A stretch of 64,000 nt of DNA from Chryseobacterium sp. JJR-5R (GTDB taxonomy: Bacteria; Bacteroidota; Bacteroidia; Flavobacteriales; Weeksellaceae): the NCBI RefSeq assembly GCF_034047335.1, contig NZ_CP139137.1, positions 1,860,001 to 1,924,000 on the forward strand, in the 5' to 3' direction. The stretch's first letter is position 1. Every line of letters starts with the position of its first letter. The translations under genes and the position numbers were made by a program. The notes under the pieces are model-generated. The model made no database searches and was not told the DNA's origin. It was given only the letters and a program-made list of their open reading frames with translations. Below are positions 1-9,466 of the stretch, in pieces.

Positions 1-857
1 AAAATTCCGGTTTTGAACTGCAGATTGCTTCAAAAACCTTTACTATCGCTAAAGATTTTACCTATTCGGGAAGTTTCAATTTTTCAGCCAATAAAAATGA
101 AGTTTTAGCCCTGGCCAACGGCCAGAACCAGATTATTACCGGAGAAAATAATTTCTCCATTACCAAAGTCGGCGGTTCCATTGGAGAAATGTATGGATAC
201 AACATCATCGGAATCTATAAAAACCAGGCAGAGATCAGCAGTTCGCCTCATATCACCGGAACATTGGTGGGAGATTACATTATGGAAGATTTAAATAATG
301 ACGGCAGAATTGATGTGAATGATAAAAGAAGTTTCGGAAGCGGAGTTCCAAAATATATCATTGGATTTAATAACAATTTCAGGTACGGAAATTTTGAATT
401 AAGCTTCTCTTTATACAGCGAAATCGGGAAGAAAATCTACAATGCAGATGCAGTCACTACTTTAGAATCCGGTGAAGGATTTGGAATGGCGTCACAGTAT
501 TATTTTGACAACAGATACAATGCGGTAAGCAATCCGGAAGGTTTTTTCGGAATGCCCAATATGAATTTTTCAAACAATAGAAAAGAAGCAAGAACATCCA
601 ATCTTTATTTCAAAAATGCCGATTATGTGAGATTGAGATCGCTTCGTCTGGCATTCAACTTATCACAGTCAATGCTTAAAAACATCGGTATCGAAAACGC
701 ACAGATATACCTTGTGGGAAACAATATTATCACCCTCTCAAAATATAAAGGAATGAACATCGATGCGACCTCTGACAATGTTCTTACACAGGGTTTCGAT
801 CAGGCGTATTATCCGGTGGCTAAAATTTATTCTATGGGCTTTAATCTTAAATTTTAA
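1..857 (+). CDS. SusC/RagA-type TonB-dependent receptor, C-terminal part (5' end outside window)
   Basis: The frame is open from base 3 to the TAA at 855-857, so about 284 C-terminal residues of a longer gene are present. The segment reads as outer-membrane beta-barrel: alternating aromatic strands, an 'EDLNNDGRIDVNDKR' turn and the phrase 'PKYIIGFNNNFRYGNFELS', both typical of the last barrel third of SusC/RagA receptors, and a terminal Phe (GFNLKF). SusC proteins import oligomers across the outer membrane with energy from TonB. A SusD lipoprotein gene starts 4 bases after the stop, which supports the call. Substrate cannot be read from this fragment. Confidence 0.9.
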   Translation, partial: NSGFELQIASKTFTIAKDFTYSGSFNFSANKNEVLALANGQNQIITGENNFSITKVGGSIGEMYGYNIIGIYKNQAEISSSPHITGTLVGDYIMEDLNNDGRIDVNDKRSFGSGVPKYIIGFNNNFRYGNFELSFSLYSEIGKKIYNADAVTTLESGEGFGMASQYYFDNRYNAVSNPEGFFGMPNMNFSNNRKEARTSNLYFKNADYVRLRSLRLAFNLSQSMLKNIGIENAQIYLVGNNIITLSKYKGMNIDATSDNVLTQGFDQAYYPVAKIYSMGFNLKF

Positions 858-861
858 AATC

Positions 862-2265
862 ATGAAAAAAATATTCATTACAGTATTCAGTCTTTCAATC
901 ATCTGTTCCTGCTCATCTGACCTTTTGGATGTGAACCCTGAAGCGCAGAAAGTTTCTTCACAATTCTATACCAATTCCACAGAAATTGAGCAGGGTATCA
1001 TTTCCGTGTATGGCGCTCTTCAGTATACAGGCCAATATCAGTTGGGGATGCCTGCTTTGGGAGAATTGCCTTCAGATAATACCTATGATGAGGTTCCCGC
1101 CAATGATGCCTTTACATACGGTGAGCTGGATTTTTTCACCATTCAGCCGAATAACAGCCTGATTGCCAGTGCCTGGAAGGATAATTATATCGGAATCCAG
1201 CAGGCAAATATTATTCTGACAAGAATTAAGGGAATTCCTGACATGACAGACGCACTGAGGAATACAAGAATTGGTGAAATGAAGTTTCTTAGGGCACTGA
1301 TGTATTTTAATCTGGTCAGGACATTTGGCGATATTCCGTTGGTTTTGAAGGAGACGACCAATGTCAACGAATATTTTGGTCAGCCGCGAACTCCCGTTGC
1401 AGAAGTATATTCAGCGATAGAAGCCGATTTGAAGGAATCCATTGATCTTTTACCGGCAGCTGCAACGCAGAAGGGCAGGGTAACGAAAGGGGCCGCTCTG
1501 GGGATTTTGGGCAAAGTACTGTTGACCCAGAAGAAATTTACGGAATCTTTAACCTATTTAAATCAGGTGGAATCTTTAGGGTATCAGCTTTTAACGGATG
1601 TTACCAAAATCTTTGACGTTGCCAACAAAAACAATAATGAAATTATTTTCGATGTGCAGTTTGCCTCAGGATTAAACGGAAATTCGGAAGGAAGCACGGC
1701 CTTCCAGATGTTCAGCCCTTCCGGATCGGTTTCCGGGGCAAAAGGGCACAATCTGCCGACTAAAGAAGTATATAATCTTTACACAGCGGGAGACACAAGG
1801 CGTCCGGCGTACATAGGGCTCACTTCGAGCGGAATCCCTTACAGTAAAAAACTGGTAAAAACATCCAATACCATTGCGGATGGCGGAAGCAATTTCGTGG
1901 TCCTGAGATTAGCCGATATTTTTCTGATGAAGGCAGAATGCTATGCTGAACAGAATGATTACCCCAATGCCAATTTATATTTGAATAAAATAAAAACCAG
2001 GGCCGGGATTCCCAATGTGAATCTCTTCACCAAAGAACTTTTGCTTAATGAGATCGACCATGAAAGAAGGCTGGAATTTGTAGGGGAAGGGCACCGATGG
2101 TTTGACCTGCTGAGAACCGGAAAAGCCATCCCGGTGATGAAAGCACATTTTACCGGCAATCAGGGCTACAGTACGGCACAAATTGACGCGCACCACCTGT
2201 TGATGCCGGTTCCGCAGGGCCAGATCAATACAGATCCTGCAATTAAACAGAATCCGGGATACTGA
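862..2265 (+). CDS. SusD/RagB family outer-membrane nutrient-binding lipoprotein
   Basis: This is the 467-residue surface partner of the preceding SusC receptor. I place the start at ATG 862 because it gives a lipoprotein signal (MKKIFITVFSLSIICSCSS) with Cys at residue 15 or 17; the frame opens upstream, but that part lies inside the SusC gene. SusD features follow: 'LLDVNPEAQ' near the N-terminus, the TPR-like 'EMKFLRALMYFNLVRTFGD' segment, and the C-terminal 'NEIDHERRLEFVGEGHRWFDLLR' region, which is the most conserved part of the family. The role is capture of the glycan or other ligand at the cell surface. It is transcribed with the receptor and probably with the downstream phosphodiesterase. 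Confidence 0.93.
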   Translation: MKKIFITVFSLSIICSCSSDLLDVNPEAQKVSSQFYTNSTEIEQGIISVYGALQYTGQYQLGMPALGELPSDNTYDEVPANDAFTYGELDFFTIQPNNSLIASAWKDNYIGIQQANIILTRIKGIPDMTDALRNTRIGEMKFLRALMYFNLVRTFGDIPLVLKETTNVNEYFGQPRTPVAEVYSAIEADLKESIDLLPAAATQKGRVTKGAALGILGKVLLTQKKFTESLTYLNQVESLGYQLLTDVTKIFDVANKNNNEIIFDVQFASGLNGNSEGSTAFQMFSPSGSVSGAKGHNLPTKEVYNLYTAGDTRRPAYIGLTSSGIPYSKKLVKTSNTIADGGSNFVVLRLADIFLMKAECYAEQNDYPNANLYLNKIKTRAGIPNVNLFTKELLLNEIDHERRLEFVGEGHRWFDLLRTGKAIPVMKAHFTGNQGYSTAQIDAHHLLMPVPQGQINTDPAIKQNPGY

Positions 2266-2400
2266 AAAATTTGACATCCATTTTAAAAAATTAAATTTCA
2301 AAACTATTTAAACCTAAAAGAATCCTTCCCGGGCCGTCAGTATAAATTTTTTCAGATCTGCCTTCCCGGGTCGGGACTTTATTAAAAAAATCAAGAAGAT

Positions 2401-3279
2401 ATGCAAAATCATAAATTACTTTTGCTGCTGTTTATTGCAGCTTCATCATTTTTCCAGGCACAGATTAAAAAAGTTTCCCTATCTGAATTTCCTGATGACA
2501 GGGTAATGGTGGTTGCCCACCGTGGCGACTGGCGGGAAGCTCCGGAAAATTCGGTATGGGCAGTAAAAAAAGCTATTGAAAAAGGCGTTGATATGGCCGA
2601 AATAGATCTTGCCATGACCAAAGACAGCGTTCTTGTCCTCATGCATGACAATACCATAGACAGAACCACAACGGGAAAAGGAAAACCATCTGATTTTACA
2701 TTGTCCGAAATTAAAAAGTTTAACCTGAGGGACGGACTGGGGGTGGAAACCCAGATGAAAGTCCCTACATTACAGGAAATTCTGGAAATTTCTGACGGAA
2801 AGATCCTTTTGAATCTGGATAAAGGTTTTGATTATATCAAACAGGTTTACCCGTTGGTGAAAAAACGCAATATGCTTGATCAGATCTTATTTAAAGGACA
2901 TGAATCTTACGCAGAATTCAACCAAAAATATGGCGGCATCAAAAATGAGATTCACTACATGCCGATTATAAAGCTGGGTAACAGCGAAGATCTCAAAAAA
3001 ATTGAAAATTACATGCGCAGTTACAGAGTGTACGGTTTTGAATTTACCGTGGGGATGACGGAAAAGAACCTGATTGATTTTAAAAAGCTGAGGAATAAAA
3101 AAATTAAAATCTGGGTAAACTCTTTATGGCCCCATCACAATGCAGGGAACAACGATGATCTGGTACTGGAAAATGCAGATGTGTATGATTGGTACATCAA
3201 TAAAGGGGTAAATATCATCCAGACCGATCGTCCGAAAGAATTGATTGAATATTTAAAGAAAAATGATCTTTATTATTAA
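2401..3279 (+). CDS. Secreted glycerophosphodiester phosphodiesterase family protein
   Basis: A 292-residue protein with a signal peptide (hydrophobic residues 5-20, ending FFQAQ). The GDPD TIM-barrel signature is clear: His40-Arg in 'VVAHRGDW', Glu-Asn in 'APENS', 'AEIDLAMTKD' for the metal-binding Glu/Asp, and 'LMHDNTIDRTT' for the second catalytic His. The family hydrolyses glycerophosphodiesters to glycerol-3-phosphate and an alcohol. It follows SusD by 135 bases on the same strand. A SusC/SusD/GDPD unit suggests uptake and processing of a glycerophosphodiester-bearing envelope or host compound; this substrate link is inference. The 2266-2400 gap holds two CCTTCCCGGG copies but no convincing terminator. 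Confidence 0.9.
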   Translation: MQNHKLLLLLFIAASSFFQAQIKKVSLSEFPDDRVMVVAHRGDWREAPENSVWAVKKAIEKGVDMAEIDLAMTKDSVLVLMHDNTIDRTTTGKGKPSDFTLSEIKKFNLRDGLGVETQMKVPTLQEILEISDGKILLNLDKGFDYIKQVYPLVKKRNMLDQILFKGHESYAEFNQKYGGIKNEIHYMPIIKLGNSEDLKKIENYMRSYRVYGFEFTVGMTEKNLIDFKKLRNKKIKIWVNSLWPHHNAGNNDDLVLENADVYDWYINKGVNIIQTDRPKELIEYLKKNDLYY

Positions 3280-3485
3280 CGGGCAAGCATCTGGAACCGG
3301 CAAAAGCAGGGATACCAAATCCTGTATCAAAGCGAAATGAGGCTTAACGTTTAAAGACCGGTAAGCTGGTTTATTTTCCGTTTTTTATTTTCCACTGGAA
3401 CGGAATCCCGGCAACCCTGTTATGTATTGAATGATTTCAATCGGGAGGCATACAATAAATCAGCTGAATGGTTTACCTTTATATC

Positions 3486-4172
3486 ATGAAAATTCTAATT
3501 ATTGAAGATGAAATTGAACTGGCAGCCAGTATCGCAGAATATCTTTCGGGTGAGGAATACCTATGCGAGTTCGCTTCAACGTTTTCAAATGCAATGGATA
3601 AGATTGACGTGTTTGAGTATGATTGTATTGTGCTGGACCTTATGCTTCCTGACGGGAACGGGCTAAAGATCCTGGAAGAACTTAAAAAGCAGGAAAAACA
3701 GGATGGCGTTATTATTGTTTCCGCGAAAAATGCCTTGGAAGACAGGATCAGCGGCTTAAAAATGGGGGCTGATGATTACCTCACGAAGCCTTTTCATTTA
3801 TCTGAACTGATGGCCAGAATTTATTCCATCATTCGCAGGAGGAATTTTAATAATGCCAATATTGTCAGGCAGGATGAACTGCAGGTTGATATTCTTGCCA
3901 AAACGGTATTTATTGATAATCAGCCGGTAAGCCTTACCAAAAAAGAATTTGACCTGCTTATCTATTTCATTGGCAACAAGAATAAAGTAATTTCCAAAAG
4001 TACACTGGCTGAACATCTTTCAGGTGACCTGGCTGATATGCTGGACAGCCATGACTTTGTGTATGCCCATGTAAAAAACCTGAAGAAAAAGCTTTATGAT
4101 TCAGGTTGCAGGCATTACCTGAAAACAGTTTACGGCACCGGCTATAAATGGATTGAAACTGCTGAAAATTAA
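3486..4172 (+). CDS. Two-component response regulator, OmpR/PhoB family
   Basis: A 228-residue receiver plus winged-helix regulator. The receiver starts 'MKILIIEDEIELA' with the acidic pocket, the phosphoacceptor Asp in 'CIVLDLMLPDG' and the conserved Lys in 'DDYLTKPFHLSEL'. The C-terminal DNA-binding domain shows 'LTKKEFDLLIYF' and ends in 'TVYGTGYKW', the usual OmpR wing. I chose ATG 3486 because the receiver begins there; the frame also offers an ATG at 3468 that would add only six residues (MVYLYI). The cognate kinase gene begins 40 bases downstream. Confidence 0.93.
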   Translation: MKILIIEDEIELAASIAEYLSGEEYLCEFASTFSNAMDKIDVFEYDCIVLDLMLPDGNGLKILEELKKQEKQDGVIIVSAKNALEDRISGLKMGADDYLTKPFHLSELMARIYSIIRRRNFNNANIVRQDELQVDILAKTVFIDNQPVSLTKKEFDLLIYFIGNKNKVISKSTLAEHLSGDLADMLDSHDFVYAHVKNLKKKLYDSGCRHYLKTVYGTGYKWIETAEN

Positions 4173-4211
4173 ACATCATTCATTCATTATTCATCATTAA
4201 ATTATTATGTA

Positions 4212-5495
4212 TTGAAACCCCTGTTAAGCAAGACCACCAGGCCTTTCCTTGTCTATGTCCTGATTATTCTGGTCATCAGCATCCCCGTATATTACCAGGT
4301 AATTGACCAGATCTGGAAGGCTGAACTTGATGAACATAATAAAACCATCGCCCAGAAAACAGCTTATGAGTTCAACCATTTAAAACTTACGGACGAAGAA
4401 CTTAAGAAAAGCATAGCGCTCTGGAACCGCATACAGCCTGAGACCGATATTAAAGAGATAAAAGGCAATCCCCCGCAGCAGGATATCTATTCCACTACCG
4501 AAAAAACGAAGCCTTTTGCCGCGGAACCGGAAATTGAGCGTTACCGAAGATTGGAGACCGTAGTCTATTTAAACGGCAGGCCCTTTGTCTTTATGGTACA
4601 GACAAATATTGAGGAAACAGAAGAAACTATAGCCGTGATTGCGCTCACTACCGTTTTTTTCTTTGTTATGATCGTACTGGGCCTTTTAATACTCAACAGG
4701 AGACTTTCCGAAAGCGTCTGGAAACCCTTCCGCCAGACTTTGGAAAATCTGAAAGGTTTTAACCTTAACCATCAGCAGAGTCCGGTTTTTGAAAAAACAG
4801 ATACCCTGGAATTTGAAGAACTGCACCAGTCTTTACACGCACTTATTGCACAGAATATTTCTGCATTCAGGCTGCAGAAGGATTTTACGGAAAATGCCTC
4901 CCATGAACTGCAGACGCCCCTGGCCATTATCAGGCAGAAACTTGATGTGCTGATGCAGAACAAAGACCTCACCAGGGATCAGTACCATATTGCGGAAGAT
5001 ATACACAAAGCACTGTCACGCAGCTCAAGGATCAATAAAAACCTCTTGTTGCTGGCAAAAATAGACAACAGCCAGTTTGATAGGTCAGAAACAGTACGGC
5101 TCAACCTCTTGGCAGGGCAGGGCATTCATCTTCTGGCAGAGCACTTCAACCAAAAAAACATACAGGTCCGGTCTGATATCTATCCTGAAATCCACACCCA
5201 GGGAAATGCTGATTTAACGGAAATACTCATTACCAATCTGCTGATGAATTCCATCCGGTATACGGCAGGCGGCGGTTATGTCTCTGTAACTTTGAGGGAA
5301 GGCCTGCTCCAGGTATCCAACACAGGGAATGAGCCGCTGGACCGGCAGCAGCTGTTCAAAAGATTTTCGGGCAGTGCCTCAGGAACCGGAACGGGCTTAG
5401 GCCTGGCCATCATCAAAGAAATCTGTCTGTTCCATAAGTGGGATATAGATTACCGGTTTGAAAATAGCAGGCATATTTTTACCATTATCCTGTAA
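4212..5495 (+). CDS. Sensor histidine kinase, partner of the OmpR-type regulator
   Basis: A 427-residue membrane kinase. Residues about 12-31 form TM1, followed by a short periplasmic sensor of about 110 residues, TM2 at about 143-163, then a dimerisation/phosphoacceptor domain with H-box 'NASHELQTPLAIIRQKLDVL' and an HATPase domain with the N-box ('LITNLLMNSIRYT') and G-box ('GTGTGLGLAIIKEI'). The apparent initiation codon is TTG 4212: the nearby ATG 4207 is out of frame and no in-frame ATG fits before TM1. It pairs with the regulator upstream. The genes that follow (LtaS-like enzyme, PAP2 phosphatase) suggest control of envelope lipid modification, as inference. Confidence 0.9.
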   Translation: MKPLLSKTTRPFLVYVLIILVISIPVYYQVIDQIWKAELDEHNKTIAQKTAYEFNHLKLTDEELKKSIALWNRIQPETDIKEIKGNPPQQDIYSTTEKTKPFAAEPEIERYRRLETVVYLNGRPFVFMVQTNIEETEETIAVIALTTVFFFVMIVLGLLILNRRLSESVWKPFRQTLENLKGFNLNHQQSPVFEKTDTLEFEELHQSLHALIAQNISAFRLQKDFTENASHELQTPLAIIRQKLDVLMQNKDLTRDQYHIAEDIHKALSRSSRINKNLLLLAKIDNSQFDRSETVRLNLLAGQGIHLLAEHFNQKNIQVRSDIYPEIHTQGNADLTEILITNLLMNSIRYTAGGGYVSVTLREGLLQVSNTGNEPLDRQQLFKRFSGSASGTGTGLGLAIIKEICLFHKWDIDYRFENSRHIFTIIL

Positions 5496-5551
5496 ATTCT
5501 AAATATATTCAAAATTGGGATCATTTCTTTGCTTTTTAATTAAGCAGAAAT

Positions 5552-7540
5552 ATGATTACAAAATCAAATATCCGGAAATCGTACGATCAACTTATTCACG
5601 GAAGGTTTTCAGCCTTTTTCAGTATCCTGGCGCTTTATCTGATTTTATGCCTGGTTATAAGAACCCTGTTTTTGGTATGGTCGTGCAAAAATGCAGAATT
5701 GAACGTAATGTATATCATCCGTGCATTTTCAACGGGGCCCCTTTTTGATCTGATGATGGGACTGTTTTACCTGTCGGTATACGGAATTTACCTCTTTCTG
5801 TTACCCAGGAGGTTTACAGGGTCTCTGTTTGATAAAGCCTTTACCTTTTTTTATTTCTTCCTGCTTTTTATGATTATGTATTTCAGCTTACTAGCGGAAA
5901 TCCCTTTCTGGGATGAATTTGGGGTAAGATTTAATTTTATCGCTGTTGATTATCTTATTTACACCTATGAGGTAGTGGAAAATATCAACCAGTCTTATCC
6001 ATTGCCGCTCATTGTTTCAGTACTGGCGGGCTTGGTTGTGGTTACCTTCTTCGCTTTATTCAGGCTCAGGGTTTTCCACAGGGCTTTTACGGATAAAATT
6101 CCATTTTCCAGAAGATCGTTATACTTTTTCCCTGTTGTACTGGTAACCGGGCTTCTGAGTGTTTTATTAAATAACAAGCAGGCCGATTTTAGCAATAACC
6201 TGGTCGTTAACGAACTCGGGAAAAACGGTGCATTTTCATTTATTTCTGCATTCCGGTCAAATGAACTGGATTATGATGTGTTTTACCCGAAGCTTTCCCA
6301 TAAGGAAGCATTTTCGCTGGTTAAGAAGGACCTGTTACAGGCAAACCAGCGATACGCCACACAAAATTCTGACGATCTTTCAAGGTTTACCAAAGGCAGC
6401 GGCAGCGAAAAGAAGCCCAATATTATTTTAATCGCTATTGAAAGCTTTAGTGCTGATTTTCTTGCTGCTTTCGGCAACAGGGACCATCTTACGCCGAACT
6501 ATGACCGGCTGGCCGGGGAAAGTATTTTCTTCACCAATCTGTATGCAACCGGCACGCGAACCGTCAGGGGAATGGAAGCGCTTACACTGTGCATCCCGCC
6601 AACACCCGGCAACAGCATCGTCAGGAGGCCGGATAACGGGCATCTGTTTTCCATTGCTACAGTCCTGGAAGAAAAACGTTACCAACCCTATTTTATCTAT
6701 GGTGGGGACGGCTATTTTGACAATATGAATAATTTCTTTGGTGGCCAGGGCTTTGATATTGTGGACCGCAACCGGGGAAACCCGCTCTCTGACGGTATCA
6801 GAACTGCAAGATTTGCTATTCCAGACAGTGAAGTAAGTTTTGAAAATGCGTGGGGAATCTGCGATGAAGATCTTTACAGGCAGTCTGTAAAATATGCTGA
6901 TAAAAGCAGCAGGGAGAACAAACCGTTTTTTCAGTTTGTCATGACCACTTCCAATCATAAGCCTTATACTTTCCCTTCCGGAAAAATCAGCCTCCCGCAG
7001 GGGGACAGGAATGCAGCTGTACAGTACACCGATTATGCTTTAGGGAAATTTATTGCCGCCGCGAAAAAGAAAGCCTGGTTTAAAAATACAGTTTTCGTTA
7101 TTGTGGCAGACCACTGTGCCAGCAGTGCCGGAAGGTGGGAAATTAATATTGCCCGGCACCATATACCGGCCATTATCTACAACAGCGGGGAAAAGCCTGG
7201 GGAAATTAACCGGCTGGCCTCTCAGATCGATCTGATGCCGACTTTATTCGGTTATCTGCACTGGAACTATAACACCAGCCTGTACGGCAAAGATATTAAC
7301 CAGATGGGTACAGGGCAGGAAAGGGCCTTTATCGGTAATTACAGGACATTGGGTATGCTGAAGAATAATCTGTTTACCCAGATCAACGACCGAAAGCAGA
7401 TTAAACAATTTACGGTATCAGGCAAAGACCGGTCATTGTCTGAAGTGAACTATAAAAATGATGATCTTGTAAAGGAAACGATATCCTTTTACCAGACCGC
7501 CAGTGAGAGATTTAAAAACGGGAAAATGAAAGTGCATTAA
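5552..7540 (+). CDS. LtaS-like sulfatase-family membrane phosphoglycerol/phosphoethanolamine transferase
   Basis: A 662-residue protein with about five N-terminal membrane helices (roughly residues 20-210) and a periplasmic alkaline-phosphatase-fold domain from about residue 285. Metal-site features are visible: 'IILIAIESFS' with Glu297, the nucleophile region 'TGTRTVRGMEAL' with Thr335/Thr337, and 'VIVADHCAS' with the Asp-His pair; 'FFQFVMTTSNHKPY' is also typical. The family includes lipoteichoic acid synthase and Gram-negative enzymes that move phosphoglycerol or phosphoethanolamine from phospholipids to glycans or lipid A. In a Gram-negative flavobacterium, lipid A or capsule modification is more likely than teichoic acid; the acceptor is not readable. 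Confidence 0.85.
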   Translation: MITKSNIRKSYDQLIHGRFSAFFSILALYLILCLVIRTLFLVWSCKNAELNVMYIIRAFSTGPLFDLMMGLFYLSVYGIYLFLLPRRFTGSLFDKAFTFFYFFLLFMIMYFSLLAEIPFWDEFGVRFNFIAVDYLIYTYEVVENINQSYPLPLIVSVLAGLVVVTFFALFRLRVFHRAFTDKIPFSRRSLYFFPVVLVTGLLSVLLNNKQADFSNNLVVNELGKNGAFSFISAFRSNELDYDVFYPKLSHKEAFSLVKKDLLQANQRYATQNSDDLSRFTKGSGSEKKPNIILIAIESFSADFLAAFGNRDHLTPNYDRLAGESIFFTNLYATGTRTVRGMEALTLCIPPTPGNSIVRRPDNGHLFSIATVLEEKRYQPYFIYGGDGYFDNMNNFFGGQGFDIVDRNRGNPLSDGIRTARFAIPDSEVSFENAWGICDEDLYRQSVKYADKSSRENKPFFQFVMTTSNHKPYTFPSGKISLPQGDRNAAVQYTDYALGKFIAAAKKKAWFKNTVFVIVADHCASSAGRWEINIARHHIPAIIYNSGEKPGEINRLASQIDLMPTLFGYLHWNYNTSLYGKDINQMGTGQERAFIGNYRTLGMLKNNLFTQINDRKQIKQFTVSGKDRSLSEVNYKNDDLVKETISFYQTASERFKNGKMKVH

Positions 7541-7624
7541 CCCGCCTTCAGGAGCATGCTTCAGAAATAAATTACATCAGGTACCGGCTTTACGTCATAA
7601 TTATTTAACGTTAACCTTTTTTAT

Positions 7625-8410
7625 ATGAAAACAGTATTCATCAGTTTGCTCATATTTACCACGTGCATTCAGAATCTATGCGCACAGGACAGCCTTGCCA
7701 ATACCCGGTTGCAGGATTCCGTCTCTCCTTTAAAAAATAATCTTCAGGATCCTGTATACAGGTTGAGCTATAAAAAAATGATCGTACCGGCCGTTTTTAT
7801 CTCTTATGGTGCCGCAGCTTTAAGCATCAGGAGCCTGAAAAACTTAAATGAATCTACCCGGTTTGAAATAAGCGAACATCAGCCGGACCATATCAGGCTG
7901 GATAATTATACCCAATTTGCCCCTGCAGCGCTGGTATACGGCCTAAATGCAATGGGTATACAGGGAAAGCATAACCTGCAGGACCGGAGCATCATCTACG
8001 GAACTTCTTTGCTGATCACCACGGCAGTTACGTTCCCTGTAAAAAATACCGTAAAGGAAGAAAGGCCGGACCGATCCAACAACCTGTCGTTTCCATCCGG
8101 TCATACAGCGGTAGCTTTTGCCTCCGCACAATTTATGTTTCGTGAATATAAGGATACGGACTTCTTATTGGGTATTTCCGGATATTCCTTCGCGGTCTTC
8201 ACCGGGGTATACAGGATGCTCAACAATAAGCATTGGCTGGGAGATGTGGTTGCAGGCGCGGGAGTCGGTATTTTATCTACTGAACTTTCTTACTGGCTGT
8301 ACCCGAAAATCAACAGCCTCCTGACAGGGAAAAATAAAAATTCCCATACGGTGATTATGCCGTATTATCAGAATGGGAATGCCGGGATCGGCTTCATAAA
8401 GAATTTTTAA
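7625..8410 (+). CDS. PAP2 family phosphatase, exported
   Basis: A 261-residue protein with a signal peptide (MKTVFISLLIFTTCIQNLCA). The three-part PAP2 signature is present: 'KNTVKEERP' (KxxxxxxRP), 'FPSGHTAVAF' (PSGH) and 'YRMLNNKHWLGDVVAG' (Rx5Hx3D). Such enzymes dephosphorylate undecaprenyl pyrophosphate, phosphatidylglycerol phosphate or lipid A at the periplasmic face. It lies 84 bases after the LtaS-like gene and 12 bases before the TSUP gene, so it belongs to the same rightward block. A role in lipid A dephosphorylation or recycling of the lipid product of the upstream transferase fits, but is inferred from context. Confidence 0.9.
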   Translation: MKTVFISLLIFTTCIQNLCAQDSLANTRLQDSVSPLKNNLQDPVYRLSYKKMIVPAVFISYGAAALSIRSLKNLNESTRFEISEHQPDHIRLDNYTQFAPAALVYGLNAMGIQGKHNLQDRSIIYGTSLLITTAVTFPVKNTVKEERPDRSNNLSFPSGHTAVAFASAQFMFREYKDTDFLLGISGYSFAVFTGVYRMLNNKHWLGDVVAGAGVGILSTELSYWLYPKINSLLTGKNKNSHTVIMPYYQNGNAGIGFIKNF

Positions 8411-8422
8411 TCCATATAATCG

Positions 8423-9466
8423 ATGCTTCTCCATAGTATCCTCCTTTTTATGGGAACCATTATTGCCTTCTGGGTGAGTGCCATCTGCGGAGGCGGCGCC
8501 AGCCTGCTTTTGATCCCCATCCTGAATCTGATTCTTCCGGGTTCCGTGGTCCCTTTTTCACTGACCGTCGGAACCTTTGCCGGCTCAGCTTCAAGAATAG
8601 CCGTCTTCAGAAAACACATTAAATGGCCCATCTTCCTGTGGTTTGTTCCTTTTTCAATTCCTGCAGTAGTGCTGGGAGCCTGGCTCATCAAATTTGTCAA
8701 CCCGGATTATCTGCAGCTGATCGTTGCCTTTTTTTTGATTTTAAACCTTCCGGAATTATTCAGATCCGGAAAAATTGCAGAAAACGGAAAATATCCCAAA
8801 TTCTTACTGATCATCCTTGGCTTTTTTGCAGGTTTTGTTTCAGGGATTACAGGGGCAATCGGCCTGCTTTTCAACCGCTTTTACCTGAAATACGGATTGA
8901 GCAAGGAGGAAATTATAGCTACCCGTGCGGCTAATGAAATAGTTCTGCATTTCATTAAGCTCATTATCTACATCACGATCGGCCTATATTCCAAAACAGC
9001 CTTGTGGCTGGGCTTAACAATTGCTGCGGCAACAGTTATTTCTTCCTATACCGTTAAATATATCCTGCCTTACTTAAGTGAGGCCCTGTTTCGGAAAATC
9101 GGTTACGGAGCCATGGTGTCTGCAGGCATGATTCTTATGGCAGGAACGGTAGAAAAGATTATTGCCCGGGATAAGATTTCCGTTTCCAGGATCAGCCGTA
9201 ATCATGAAACCGAATCTGTCATTTCTTGGAGAAACACGGATTTTGTCATTGAGTTTGCTTTTGACGACGGGTTCGAAGTGGAAAGGCCGGTACAGCCGGA
9301 AGAACTTCCTGCTCTGCTAAAGCAAAATTATTACCATCTTGAAGAACATTATGACCGCATCCATCTGGAAAAAGTGTTCACGGTTACCCAAAAGCCAGAA
9401 TATGAATTTTACTGCTATAAAAAAGGGCAGCTGGAAAAGTTTACATATACGGATGAAAACCGTTAA
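8423..9466 (+). CDS. TSUP (TauE/SafE) family permease with a cytoplasmic C-terminal extension
   Basis: A 347-residue membrane protein. The first 245 or so residues hold about eight hydrophobic helices, with the TSUP hallmark glycine run 'ICGGGASLLLIP' in helix 1 and the second-repeat equivalent 'GFVSGITGAIGLLFNRF'. The last 100 residues are soluble and charged, not part of the usual 250-residue permease core. TSUP proteins export or import sulfur-containing or small organic anions; the substrate is unknown here. It is spaced 12 bases from the PAP2 gene and is probably cotranscribed. Confidence 0.85.
   Translation: MLLHSILLFMGTIIAFWVSAICGGGASLLLIPILNLILPGSVVPFSLTVGTFAGSASRIAVFRKHIKWPIFLWFVPFSIPAVVLGAWLIKFVNPDYLQLIVAFFLILNLPELFRSGKIAENGKYPKFLLIILGFFAGFVSGITGAIGLLFNRFYLKYGLSKEEIIATRAANEIVLHFIKLIIYITIGLYSKTALWLGLTIAAATVISSYTVKYILPYLSEALFRKIGYGAMVSAGMILMAGTVEKIIARDKISVSRISRNHETESVISWRNTDFVIEFAFDDGFEVERPVQPEELPALLKQNYYHLEEHYDRIHLEKVFTVTQKPEYEFYCYKKGQLEKFTYTDENR

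Noticed and set aside
763..861. Longer SusD start inside the SusC gene
   Set aside because: The extension has no signal character and overlaps the receptor gene; ATG 862 gives a proper lipoprotein signal.
2320..2385. Terminator between susD and the GDPD gene
   Set aside because: Two CCTTCCCGGG copies are direct rather than inverted repeats, and the T run does not follow a good stem.
3280..3485. tRNA or small RNA in the gap before the response regulator
   Set aside because: No cloverleaf or terminator-like structure could be drawn from the sequence.
5515..5748. Small plus-strand frame at the start of the LtaS-like gene
   Set aside because: It lies in another frame of a well-supported gene; its sequence has no protein pattern of its own.
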